Notes under the pieces: model-generated | What the model was told of the DNA's origin: nothing | What the model saw: only the letters and a program-made list of their open reading frames with translations | Database searches by the model: none | Shown: positions 20,401 to 32,233 of the stretch, in pieces | How positions within the stretch are numbered: position 1 is the first letter of the stretch | Layout: the number at the start of each line of letters is the position of its first letter | Origin: Cryptomeria japonica | Taxonomy: Eukaryota > Streptophyta > Pinopsida > Cupressales > Cupressaceae | Direction: 5' to 3' | Assembly: GCF_030272615.1 (NCBI RefSeq) | Contig: NC_081415.1 | Coordinates: forward strand, 189,502,270 to 189,566,269 | Length of the DNA: 64,000 nucleotides | Program-made: the position numbers and the translations under genes

Positions 20401-23400
20401 AATAATAGTCAAGCTCACAACTTCCTTTGTCTCAGAGAGTAGGTGGCATGGTAGGAAGGAGGCCTATTCGTGAATCTTCTCAAAAAAGAGAAAGAGAAGA
20501 AATGAGTGATGAAGAGGAGAGTAGAAATGAAAGTGGAAGGTTAATAAGGAGAAAGGGTAAAAAGATGATAAGTGCATAGCCTTATTCTAAAATACAAACC
20601 AATCTTTTTCAAGGAATCAGGATCATTGATCTTGAAGATTCAGATAGAAGTCCTTCGCCATCACTTGTATCCTTTTCCCCTATAAGACAGGATGAAGAAC
20701 ATATGGAGGAAGATATGTTCATAGCAACAAGTGTAGAAATGTAGCTTGGTGTTCCTCCCTTGCCTCCTAATCTGGAGTTGGATCTCACTCCTTTGGATAT
20801 CCAGGGTAAAGCTTTTAAAGATACAAGAGGCCAGCTTTATAAGATTTGATAACAATTTTACTTCTAGGTTGAGGCAAAAGTTGATAGTAAATTTGCCAAG
20901 AATTCCCAAAGAATTAGTGATGGATAGATAGGAGGTGAGCTTTATAAGGTTTGATAATAGTTTGGCTTCTAGGTTGAGGCAAAAGTTGATAGTAAATCTA
21001 CGAATAATTCCCAGAGAGTATGATTTTGTAAGGCCCAAAGAGAGGTTACCACTTGTCAGGATTGAGCATGATTGGGGGGATTTTATCCCTTATCCTATAA
21101 GTACTATTATTAGAATCTACGATTTCTCTAGACATTGACATGTACTACGTTTCAATGTTCCTCTGAGAATGGGATTTGGTGAGGTAATGTAGCAAATAGG
21201 ATGCATTCAAGAGAATGATTTAAAAGGAAGGGGTAAAGGAACAATTTTACCATATTACACTATCATCCCTTGTTTTGTAATTCTGAAGGGAGGACATGAA
21301 CATTTTGATAAATTCTTTTCTCCATATCATTTGGGGATGAGTACAACTAGGCACAGTGATCCTAAGGAGTTCTACAATATTTTCAGAGCAAGAATAAAAG
21401 GGAGTGTATTGCCCCATGAGCATAACTTTCCTAATTATTTAATTAGAAATGAATTTGATTTCATGACACAGGAATGGAGGAATCGATAATCTTCAGAAAA
21501 TTATGGGCTGCAATCCAAAAGATGGATCCAATATATGACCCATCGAGGGATTTTTCCCCATTTTGTGCCAAAGTCGACTATGTTATGAACAATTTTGATG
21601 AATTAAAGCTGATTTTAAAGGAGAAGATAGCCAAACTTGAAGAAGTTCATGGCTGACAATAGTCAAGCTCACAACTTCCTTTGTCTCAGAGAGTAGGTGT
21701 CATAGTAGGAAGGAGGCCTATTCATGAATATTCTCAGAAAAGAGAAAGAGAAGAAATGAGTGATGAAGATGAGAGTAGAATTGAAAGTGGAAGGTTAATA
21801 AGGAGAAAGGGTAAAAGGATGATGAGTGTAGAGCCTTCCCCTAAAATACAAACCTAGCCTTTTAAAGGAATAAGGATCATTGATCTTGAAGATTCAGACA
21901 TAAGTCCTTTGCCATCACCTGTATCCTTTTCACCTATAAGGAAGGATGAACATATGGAGGAAGATATATTCATAAAAACAAGTGCAAAAATGCAACTTGG
22001 TGTTCCTCCCTTGCCTCCTAATCTGGAGTTGGATCTCACTCCTTTGGATATCTAGGGTAAAGCTTTTAAAGATGCAAGAAGCCAACTTTATAAGATTTGA
22101 TAACAATTTTTCTTCTAGGTTGAGGCAAAAGTTGACAGTAGATCTACCAAGAATTCCCAAAGAATTAGTGATGGATAGACAGAAGGCCAACTTTATAAGA
22201 TTTGATAACAATTTTGCTTCTAGGTTGAGGCAAAAGTTGATAGTAAATCCACCAAGAATTCCCAAAGAATTACATGATTTTGTAAGGCCCAAAGAGAGGT
22301 TACCACTTTTCAAGATTGAGCATAATTGGGGGGATTTTATCCCTTATCCTATAAGTACTATTATCAAAATCTATGGTTTCTCTGGACAGCCACATGTACT
22401 ACCTTTCAACGTTCCTCTAAGAATGGGTTTTGCTAAGGTAATGTGGCAAATAGAATGTATTCAAGACAACGATTTAAAAGGAAGGGGTACAAGAACAATT
22501 TTACTAGATTACACTATCATCCCTTGTTTTTTAATTCTGAAGGGATGATATGAACATTTTGATAAAAAAATTTCTCCATATCATTTGGAGATGAGTACAA
22601 CTAGGCACAGTGATCCTAAGGGGTTCTACAATATTTCTCAAAGCAAGAATAAAATGGAATTTGTTTCCCCATGAGAATAAATTTCTTGACGATTTAATCA
22701 GAAATGAATTTGATTTCATGACACAAGAATGGAGGAAAGAAAATTGGATAATCTTCAAAAAATTATGAGTTGCAATCCAAAAGATGGATCCAAAATATGA
22801 CCCATTGAGGGTTTTCTCCCCATTTTGTGCCAAAGTCAACTTTTTTATGAACAATTTCGATGAATTAAAGCTGATTTTAAAGGAGAAGATAACCAAACTT
22901 GAAGAAGTTCATGACCGAAAACAGTCAAGCTCATAACTTCCTTTGTCTCAAAGAGCAGGTAGCATGGTAGGAAGGAGGCCTATTCATCAATCTTCTCAGA
23001 AAAGAGCAAGAGAAGAAATGAGTGATGAAGAGGAGAGTAGCAATGAAAGTGGAAGGTTAATAAGGAGAAAGGGTAAAAAGATGATGAGTGCAGAGCCTTC
23101 CCCTAAAATACAAACCAAGCCTTTTCAAGGAATCAGGATCATTGATCTTGAAGATTCGGACAAAAGTCCTTTGCCATCACTTGTATCCTTTTCACCTATA
23201 AGGCAAAATGAAGAACATATGGAGGAAGATATGTTCATAGAAAAAAGTGCAAAAATGCAGCTCGGTGTTCATCCCTTTCCTCCTAATCTAGAGTCGGATC
23301 TCACTCCTTTGGATATCCAAGGTAAAGCTTTTAAAGGTGCAAGAAAGGTGGTGTGTGATAAGTTCCTTGAAGATGATACTTTTGTGAGGAGCCCAAACTT

Positions 23401-24760
23401 TCTGCAACTAGTGTGGAAGATGAAGATTGAGGAGTGCAAAGGAAGAATTACTAAGAAGAAGGCCCAAAGTCCAAAGAGATCGTATCAAGAGAACCAAGAA
23501 GAAGTGAAGAATGAGATGATGGAAGAATTTAAGGGAATCATTGCTGATGAAGGTAGAAAGACTATAAGTCAGGCTAGAGTCCCAATCTTACTAGAATGGG
23601 ACATAGCAAATGCAATGGCTTTTGATACAATCAAGAAGTCAAGGGGTCAACACTTCAATTCAGAAGAAGAAGCAAGGTTGGCATTAAAAGGATCAAATTT
23701 TGTGGATGATTATGCAACCTTGGAAATATGGGCACTAGAGGAAGGACCTACAAATCCTAACATTAGTGACTTGAACCCCAATTTGAGGGGAAGCCTTATT
23801 ATAAAAAGAGTATCTGACACATCAAGTGTAGAGGATATAAAGTTAAATGTTAATGTTGCTAAATTGGCACATGAGAGTGCAAGAAGAGAAGCTTTGGAAA
23901 AGGCAGAGCTGATAAGAAAGTTTGATAAGCTTTTCAATGATTACAATGCATTTCAGAAAAGGTGTGTGGAGTTGCAAATGTGAGTGTAACTTTTTGAGCA
24001 AGGACAAATAAAGGTTTCCTTTCCTGCACTTACAGTGCCATCCGAGCCATCAACATCTAGGTCATCACCTATAGTCCAAGGAGGAGAAATAGGTCAACTT
24101 GATACAAGTGCTAGTATCCCTGGTATGTCATTAGTCCCTTATGATGATGATGATGATGAGCCTGAAGCTACAAGATCAACTTCACCAAATCAGTCTCAAC
24201 TTTTAGAAAAGATTGTTGAATTAGAGAAAAAGTTGAAAGAATTAGAGAATCAATCAAACAGGCAGCAAAAGAATATAGTTAGCTCAGTGCTAACTCATTT
24301 GAATGAGAAAGTTGATGGCAGACTCAATAGTGTCCATGCCTTATATTCTTTTCTATTTAATGTTATTCAAAAATTTGATGATGATAAAGAAGTGACAACT
24401 CCTCTATTTACAAAATGGTTGCAAAGAGGAAATGAGCTCAAAATAATGTCCATGGCCTCTAAGTATCATGCCAAGAGACCACATGCACTCCAACCAACAT
24501 ATTTGTTGGTAAAATCAATGTAGGAGGCCCAAATTTTGCTGGAGAATATAGAAGGAAAGGTAAGGGAATTGATGAAAGGTTTCAGTGAATTGGAACAAAC
24601 TCTTTTGCAAGATATTGAAGATGAAGAAGGGGCAGTCAAGACTTTACAATCTTGGAAGGAAGAGGCAGAAATAATCATTAGAGCCTAGGTAGAGCTGATA
24701 TGTGAAGGGCTAAACATGGATATGTTGAAGGATAGCGTGGATAAAATAATTTCCATGTGA
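17487..24760 (+). pseudogene. TE4 ORF, large unrecognised protein with a multiplied central segment
   Basis: From ATG 17487 one frame is readable to about 20400 with only in-frame stops. Segments in order: an N-terminal part (DLGKLVVLGVFIDIDLLKAI, then NNFFPMHLAREGSTTYHISP), a conserved core (RPKERLPLVRIEHNWGDFIP, then FNIPLRMGFAEVM, HLGMSTARHS, FDFMTQEWRKEKW), a Ser/Glu-rich acidic segment with a basic patch (ESGRLIRRKGKKMMS), and after the repeats an intact 346-codon stretch (22943-23983) and a coiled coil (24035-24523, SQLLEKIVELEKKLKELENQ). The core recurs about four times (see the tandem array); without the extra copies the protein would be about 1,170 codons. There is no RT, integrase, transposase or zinc-knuckle motif. 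By position and composition it resembles the second ORFs of non-autonomous LTR elements, but a captured host gene is not excluded. Confidence 0.6.
18433..23335 (+). repeat. Tandem array of about four 1.25-kb units within the TE4 ORF
   Basis: The start word GGCCAACTTTATAAGATTTG or a close variant occurs at about 18434, 19564, 19671, 20830, 20938, 22080 and 22189. Full units are about 1.13-1.27 kb. Each unit runs from NFIRFDNNF through GMSTARHS to LGVPPLPPNLELDLTPLD. Units 2, 3 and 4 each begin with an additional 109-bp duplication of the NFIRFDN...IPKEL segment. Copies differ by substitutions, small deletions (e.g. near 21480) and stops. Joins lie near 19560, 20828 and 22079. Confidence 0.9.
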
Positions 24761-26160
24761 TCATTTTTTGAAACTTTTGAAAGAGAGGAAAACTAAGTGG
24801 CCGTTAAATATATTCTATATAGGGAAAAAGCTGATGAAGTCATGAGTTTTGATTGGCCATCTGATGAAGACTATAGTGCGTGGAGTAGTATGTACCTAAA
24901 TGATGAATGAAGGTTGTAAACAACTTGCATAACTTTTTTTTGTCTTTTAGTGGTAGATATTTTTGAACTTGTATAATAGAAATGATGGTAATATTCATTA
25001 TGAATTTTAAAGAAGGTGACAACATACTTTGATTCTGCGTAAGAGAAATCGAGGATGAATGTTTGTGTAATAAAATGCAGTTGTGTGTAATCATTTTAAG
25101 ATGACAGGTGTCTCCTTTAGCCTAAAGCTTGTTTTCTCCCTTGCTTTTTATAAAAGGGAATTCAGGGCTATGAGACAAGGTTCAAATTTTTTTGGTTCCT
25201 TGAGTGTTCTAGATTTCTATTCCCAATAGCAAAGTTTAGGTGAAACCAAAAATTGTAAAAGGTCATTTTGTAGAGCAAAATAGAAAGAGTCTTATGTTTG
25301 TAATTCTACAGGTTCTTGAAGGAGTTATGTATGAATTGTATGCTTACAAAGACAATTGAATTATTCAATAGAAATATAATTCAAACCTATTTCTCTCCAG
25401 TGTATTTATTCTATCATATTTTGAATGCATATTATCAAGGATTTTATCATTCATTGCACTATTGTGGTGTATGCATTTTTTGTTCATACTTTCGTGTAAG
25501 GGGATAATTAAATGCGTGAATAAAATTGTAGAGTGGTAGGGATATTTGCAGGGATTTTGATAAGTAGTTCTAGGTTGGGGTTACCAATATGATGTATTAC
25601 AAGGCAATATTATCTTAGGTTTATATGATGTTAGACAAATTCTTTCAGAATGCATTTTATGCATTATGAATTCATGTACCCAATGGAATAAGGCACTGAT
25701 CATAGCTAAGCGAATGCCTTGGTGTTGATTTTTTGTTCAAAATCACCACTTGTTTTCTACAACCTATTAAATATCATAATATTTTCATTTACATGAATGT
25801 TGTCATGTGTTTTAATCATCTCATGCTCCAAACTGGTTGAGGATCATAGAGGAATTTGCCATTCCTGAGCATTCTCCCTTTTTGTTGAGTCTTTATTTGA
25901 GATTATCAACTTTGTTTCATGTGTAATTTGTGAGTGTGGCATAGAAATCACAAATTGGCATGAGGATCACCCTCCCTGGTTTTACAGAGCCTAAGGTGCA
26001 GAAGGATATTGTATCCTTGTTATTGTTTTTTCAAGTCTGAAAAATATTAAATGTTGGAAGTGGCTATCCATAGATATTTTAGAAGAAAATAACTTGGTCT
26101 CTACCTTTTGTCAATGTAAACTCGTTTTTGGGTACCAATAATTCAAATTCATAGTTAAAG
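24761..26160 (+). other. Gene-free AT-rich stretch after the TE4 ORF
   Basis: I find no supportable coding region, LTR border or RNA gene in these 1.4 kb. It may be the 3' untranslated part of TE4. A short open stretch at 25316-25507 has no recognisable motif. Confidence 0.5.
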
Positions 26161-26638
26161 GTTCAAAGAAAGGTGAACCTTCATCAGTCCCATAAGAAAC
26201 ATCTAAGGATTCTGAACAACCAGCTGCAAATGAACTAGAAAAAGAACTAGAAGAAGGATAAATTCCTCATGAAGAGGAAATGCAAGAAGAAGAAGAAGGA
26301 TTGACTCAACAAGAGGAAAGTACTACCCCCACCACTTCATGGGTATCAACCCCCACACAAGTTATTATTTATTCTATTGAATCAGATTTTGATCAAGAGA
26401 TAGAAGATTTTGATGATGAGGGGTTGAATATAGAATTACCACAAGGGGAGGGCAATCAGGAATATGTTACATTATCTAGTCTCCCAAGTTCTGATGATGT
26501 TCCTGCGTGCATTATTGAATCTTCAATTCTGGATTTCACCAAATCTTTGAAGAAAATAGCTATAGAGAAGCATTCGGTAGCCCTACTTTCTGTAACTATC
26601 ATGGCTGAAGCTCCACCTATTGTAAGTACCATTGTTAC
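26161..26638 (+). pseudogene. Unrecognised acidic ORF, upstream part (split by TE5)
   Basis: The frame reads with two stops through an acidic, Gln/Ser/Thr-rich segment (EEEMQEEEEGLTQQEESTTP, then FDQEIEDFDDEGLNIELPQ) to APPIVSTIVT at 26638, where TE5 begins. The same frame resumes after TE5 at 34467 (codons ACT GAA ACA), so TE5 split one coding sequence. The protein family is not recognised. Composition (acidic, Ser/Thr/Pro-rich, later basic and coiled coil) resembles the TE2 and TE10 ORF2 middle regions. Confidence 0.5.
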
Positions 26639-28855
26639 TATTAGACACAATGCACCACTAAGATGGGGGGGGTGAATCAGTAGTTCTCAATCTTTTTCCC
26701 TTTAACTATCAATATGCATGCATACCAATTATCAGATCTAATTCAATGCAGACTTATTGTTTAGTGGGGATACTAATCACAAATACATTCACACATAAAG
26801 AGACATCTCATAACACTAGCATATATGAGGAAAACCCAAGATGGGAAAAACCTCGGTGAGAAATGTTGTTGGACACTACTGCTCCAATCTATCCTCACAA
26901 TCAATCTTTGATTACAATGTTTACGGAACCAACCCAAGGAGCACCAACCTGTGATTTTAGGGCACCAACCCAAGGAGCTACAACCCCTACACGGAGCTTC
27001 AACTAAGTGAAAACAAAACATATTCATTTACAAGTTAATAGCCTTGTTACAAATGGATTTTGTAACACTTCTGCAAATCTCTCTACTGGATCTTCTATCT
27101 AGTTCACTATCAGTTCTCTCTCTGCTGATTCTCTCTTTTGGTTGCCTCTTCTCTCTACTATTCTGGTGCTCTCCACCAGCACTACACTCCACCGGTTCTA
27201 TGCCTTCCTTCACTACAGTTTCCTTCACTTCTTCTCTGCCGGTATGGTCATTGTTGGTTTTCTCATTGCTGTTAGTTGAGCACTTCAACCCAGTTCTTCC
27301 TCACACTCAGTCTCTTCTCCTTCTTCTTGATGAGAACTTGACCGATTTCTCCTTTCATGCAACAACACTCCCTCATCTGTGGCAATGCCCAATGATTTTG
27401 TCTTGACTATTTATAACCTAGTTTTCCCACCAAAAGCCAATTCAAATTTCAAGCAGTTAGGGTTTCCTCATCAAGCTCGAGGAAAACCCAATCCAATCAG
27501 ATCTCATCCAATCTGATCACCAAGATAGCCATTTGCACATCACCACCATTAACGTTCTTTCCAATACACATTTTCTAAACTTAGCAAACACGACCCTGTA
27601 TCTCAACCTACATCTATCAAAACAACATAAATATATCAGATGTTTCCTTCTCAAGGTCCTCCTGCAATCTGATTTCCTTGCTTTGATTCAGGTGCCAACA
27701 ACTCCTTGATCTTTCTCTGTCATTCACTCTTTCTTGAGCTGCACTCCTTTGATCCAATCCACAAATCATGGGCTCCATATTAAATGCACACATGTAGAAA
27801 CAACTATCCCTACATGACACTTCACCGACCTCTGCAAGCTTTCCACTTCAACTCCATATGGCATCTATCGGCTAGAATTGGTCATCGATAATCAGCACAC
27901 AACCGGTCCTTCCTTTCTACTAGTTCACCAACCCTGTCGGTATCTCACACTCTGCTGATTACCCTTCATGTCTATACTTTGCTGATTTGTTGATGTAACA
28001 CCTTAACCGGTCGCTAGATATGTCTATCCATAGCATGCTCCTTGTCATTAGATAGAAGCACATCACTTAGCCCCTTTTCTTCCTTACCGATTATCATACT
28101 CATCGATAGCCATCCTGATGACACCGTGTAATCAACCTTGAACTGATTCCATATAAGGCATATGCATACTAGTTGCATACTCTCTCTGCAACTACTCCAT
28201 TTTGCCTTCTTCTTCATCAGCCCAGACCATATCTCAACCAGTTTGTCAAAGTGACAAACCCATCACTCTTCATCTGTACTGACAAGTCAACATGCCTTCT
28301 CTATCGGTTCAGTGCATATCCCTAATTTTATGCACTTGAGGCATCCTTTTGATTCACCAGTAGATCTGGTGTGAGCAGATTCATTGTCAATCATCCCTTC
28401 TCATGGTGATTGCATCTTTATCCGATGGGAGTCTTGTTGTTCTACATCCACATAGCATACCATTGACCTGTACATACTTCTCCTCCTATGTTGATGTGAT
28501 TCAGGTAACATTCTGCCTCTTCATCACAAACAACAACTCAAGCACCTTGCCTATCCTGCTTTTACACGGTCATAAACTTGCTGATTGGCAACTACACACT
28601 GTCAACTCAACTCTTACTAGTTGACACCCTTTCCTTACTGGTGATAGACTGTATCGGTAACTTGTCCATTTTATCCAAACAAGTCAAACACTAACTTGTG
28701 TATGGGTGACTCTAGTGATCGTTCCTCTAAATGACATTCTCTTCCCTACCGGTGTCTTGCAACACTAGTTGACATCAATGACTGCACATCAACTATATTC
28801 CCATATCGGTTATCCTTTGATACTGGTTGACATCAATGACAACACAATGCCAATA
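26639..28855 (-). repeat. TE5 3' LTR
   Basis: 2,217 bp. On the element strand it starts TATTGGCATTGTGTTGTC (28855) and ends CTAATA (26639). A TATA box (GTTATAAATAG on the element strand) is at 27417-27407. The C-rich box close to the LTR end appears as GGGGGGGGTGAATCA at 26665-26680. The hydrophobic open frame at 27044-27406 recurs in the other LTR and is not a gene. Confidence 0.93.
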
Positions 28856-30500
28856 ATATCCCCCTTTGGCATTGATTTCAACACAGGTAATATCCAACAT
28901 ACTACATAGTCTCTCTACTCCTTTGTTTGATTGAGTTCTCCCCCTTTGTATAATCCATGAATTCTCACACATGTAGTATGTGGTATACTATAGAGTCTTT
29001 CTCCCCCTTTGACAACAATGGAAAAGGGCACTGTCAGGATATCACTCCTCCTTGTATCTACGGGGCACTAACAAGAGTTTTTCTCCCCTTTTTTCTTTGC
29101 CAGATGCATCTCCTCCTTTGATACCAATTGGTACAATTTATCAAGCTACAACTCTTGAGATGTAGGACTCAACCATCAACTTACACCAATTGAGCATGTA
29201 AATATAATAATATTTTTTAAGGAATTGAATTGCAAAAGGATGTGTTAGTGAATACTACTTGCCTGTTAGTCGAACTGCATCACCACCTGTTTGATCCCAA
29301 ATTTCTTTAAAATCAAATGTGATTGTAGTATCAATACATCCAACCAAATGAAAAGTAGATACCCTTAACCAAAAAATTCTCCTAGGTATTCCTACAACAA
29401 TTTCCATCATCTACAATTTAGGTAGTTAGTACACTCACAAGAACAAGCGTACTGACTCTACTTCATAAGCACTTGAACTCCCCCTGAGTCATACATCGCA
29501 AGTCCTCAATGCCTATTAGGTCCAATACTGGGGCTCCAATCAACTCCATATACTAGTTGAGTTGTACAACTATGATCTTTCAGCTCCATTATATCCACCA
29601 CAACCTATGACATGATCCTGGATGTACACAATGCCATGCAATGTCATCATCAAGTCATAAATCAAACTGGTTAGCCCAAAAACATGCATGCATGCATGAT
29701 TAACAATCAAACCAACATATGTCTTTCAGGTCTTTATCAACACCACCTGAGACATAAAAACCACATTCCATGTTACTGGGGCTAATGAAATGATCTCCAA
29801 CCTCATTGTCTTACATAACCTGCACGTACCTGTTAGCATCATACTAGTAACATCCTGCACATACTGGTTTCTTGTACCGATCTATCATCACTACCAAAGC
29901 ACCTCCCTATAGCTCCTAACATTTTGTGTCACCTTATATTTGATTCCAATTGTTAACTTGTCATACATTGACATAGAAATAGTGATCCAACTTTGATCTG
30001 TAGGTGTGTAGCCAAGGCAACCACTACATACACATATCTTCTCATTTCCATCCTTCATATTGACAACATCTTGTTCTTCCAAGTGTCCTTCTTCATTGAG
30101 GGGGTGAATGATCTAGTCAATATGTTACTCCCCCTAAGGTCTTACATCTCCTTTAAGCCTTAGGAGATATCACCTGTGCATTGAATGCATAGTGATGATC
30201 CATGGTTGCATCTTCTTACTTCTTCCATTCCTGCTTGGTCACATTCTTCTTCCCATTTTAAGTCTTGGGAGAAGGTCTTACCATCTTCTAGTGATGGGTC
30301 CTTTCATTTTTGGACTCTACATCATAGTCGGAAGTAGTGCTATAGTAGCACACAACATCCATCCCAACTTCATGATTGGGGAATCACTTAACATACCAGT
30401 TTGACCATCTTCTTTTGGTCATGTTGCTGTGACTGGTGATCAAAACCAGTGGACCTTTTGCTCCTGCAAGGACATTTCTCCTTTGGTTCCATGCAGGTCT
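28856..30500 (-). other. TE5 3' untranslated region with polypurine tracts
   Basis: On the element strand this lies after gag and shows no pol motifs. The LTR-adjacent tract is CAAAGGGGGATAT (complement of 28856-28868). Further tracts of the form AAAGGGGGAG or close variants lie at about 28940-28950, 28998-29010 and 29082-29094. A 63-codon open stretch (29891-30082, minus) has no recognisable motif. About 1.6 kb is essentially gene-free. Confidence 0.7.
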
Positions 30501-32187
30501 CTAACTTCCATATGCTATGTATTCATTTCTATGTTGAGCATAGCTGCTAAACCGATTTCCATATGATTGCAAGTCCTTGTTCCTGCATTCATAACTTCTA
30601 TGGCCAAATCTATTGCAGTTATAACAAATATCATTTGCATAACTGGGAGAGGGGACATGCATGTATCTACTTCTTGATACATTTTTCTCACATGCATGAT
30701 GTCTATGAGATCCTAGATTATTCCTTCTAGATCTCTTTCTACATTCTTTTTCCCTATGGCCATAACCATTACATGCAAAGCAATAACCAGTAAAGGATAA
30801 CATATGACTTACAAATTTATTCTGCCATGCATGGGGAGATCTTACCAGTCTAGCATCTCCATTTCTTCTTCTCTGAGGATGGATCCTAGGTTGTCCATTC
30901 TTTGTATCCCCTCCATCTAGTCATTTCTTCTTCCACATTTGTCTTGACATGTGGGTAGTAACATTTATTTGTCCTCTACCGGTAGGAGGTCTTCTTTGCT
31001 GTCTTCTCATGTTCTTACCTCTAGTGAAGTTGTCTTCTCCCATTTTCCCTTTTCCTTTGGGATCTGCATTGTTCCTCCTTCTTGCAGCACCGATCTTCAT
31101 TCTTGTCTACAAGTCTTCACCAGTTGTGGTTAGATCAACCTTCTTCCTAGGATCATTTCTAACTGTGAAGGTTTGTCCCTTGTTCTCTCCATTTGAGGAG
31201 ACAAACAAAATGTCATTGTGAGGGAAATTCACCGACACCACTTCCTAATCCTTCAGTGTCCTTGACATGCTTTTGCTTTTTCAACATTTTGTCCAAGGCA
31301 TCATTGCTGCCACCAAACTAGATTCTTACCTTGATCTCATCCTGACACTTCTCAAGGTCACTTCAGAGAATCTCCATTTCTCCATGTAGCTATTGATATT
31401 CTTTATCTTTTACTTCTAGCTCAGAATCTAGATCACTGCATCAACACTCCTTGGTGTCTCCTTGTTGAGACTTCAACTTTGAGATACATTTCTCTGATTC
31501 TTCAAGGCATTTGATCAACCAGTTCTACTCCACTATAGCAACATTCTTGAATAGCTTGTATTCCTTTCTTACTCTACCGAGTTCTTCAAGTGCATTCACA
31601 AGCTCACTTTCAAGATCAACTTTTGCTTCATCTTCTTCTTCTCCTTCACTATCACTTCTAAACACATCTTGTCGGTAGGAGTGATCTCAATGATCATTCT
31701 TAGATGTGTGCCTTTCATATTTTGATTCTTGAGCCATGAATAGGTGGGTTCCTTCATCATCATTGCTGCAGCTACTAGAAGACCTGCCTTCATCATCTAT
31801 AGATTCATGAGATGCATTTCTCATTCTATCTATAGAAGGTGGTTCAACAGTAGTAGGATTATTTTGATAGAGCTTCTTCAATCTATCCTATAAGCTTTTT
31901 GTAGATCTGCATCTACCCACCTGAGAGGAGACATCATCTGTAAGCCCATAGAGTATAGTCTTGATAGCTACTTTATTGCATTGGTTTCTTCTTTCTGCAT
32001 CTGAATCGATGGGAGGATAAAATTTACTAGGAAAACCATTTACAATAGACATACACACATCAAACCCTAGAAAGGACAAGTAGATTTCCATTCCGCAACT
32101 CCAAATGGAATAATTTGAACCATAAAAAATTGAACCAGGGATTGAAACTAAACAAACCATTGTATCCTTAAGCCAGAATCTACCCAA
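30501..32187 (-). pseudogene. TE5 gag, copia type, degenerate
   Basis: A likely start is the ATG at 32160 (MVCLVSIPGSIFYGSNYSIW), giving the gag N-terminal motif FYGSNYSIWSCGMEIYLSFL; an upstream in-frame Met exists at 32187. Then follow an acidic hinge (SSSSCSNDDEGTHLFMAQES), a coiled coil with several stops (LESELVNALEELGRVRKEY) and two intact zinc knuckles, CFACNGYGHREKEC and CYNCNRFGHRSYEC (30501-30803). The LFMAQE and ALEELGRVRKEYK segments are typical of copia gags. It is broken by frameshifts near 31885 and 31680 and by stops between 31250 and 31560. Role: particle formation and RNA binding. Confidence 0.83.
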
Positions 32188-32219
32188 GCTGGAGAAAGCA
32201 CATCTAATTGGGAACCTAT

Positions 32220-32231
32220 GCTTTGATACCG
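32220..32231 (-). other. TE5 primer binding site, mutated
   Basis: The plus strand GCTTTGATACCG is the complement of CGGTATCAAAGC, which differs from the Met-tRNA-type TGGTATCAGAGC at two positions. It is two bases from the LTR border at 32234. Confidence 0.85.
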
Positions 32232-32233
32232 AT

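Noticed and set aside
13892-24760. TE3 LTR and the TE4 ORF as a single LTR element
   Set aside because: The TE3 LTR follows a polypurine tract, so it is a 3' LTR, and no primer binding site follows it. The TE4 ORF starts 1.7 kb later without an LTR of its own in sight.
27044-27406. Hydrophobic 120-codon plus-strand ORF, with a homologue at 32629-32895
   Set aside because: It lies inside both TE5 LTRs at the same place and opposite to element direction, and it has decayed differently in each copy. It is LTR sequence that happens to be open.
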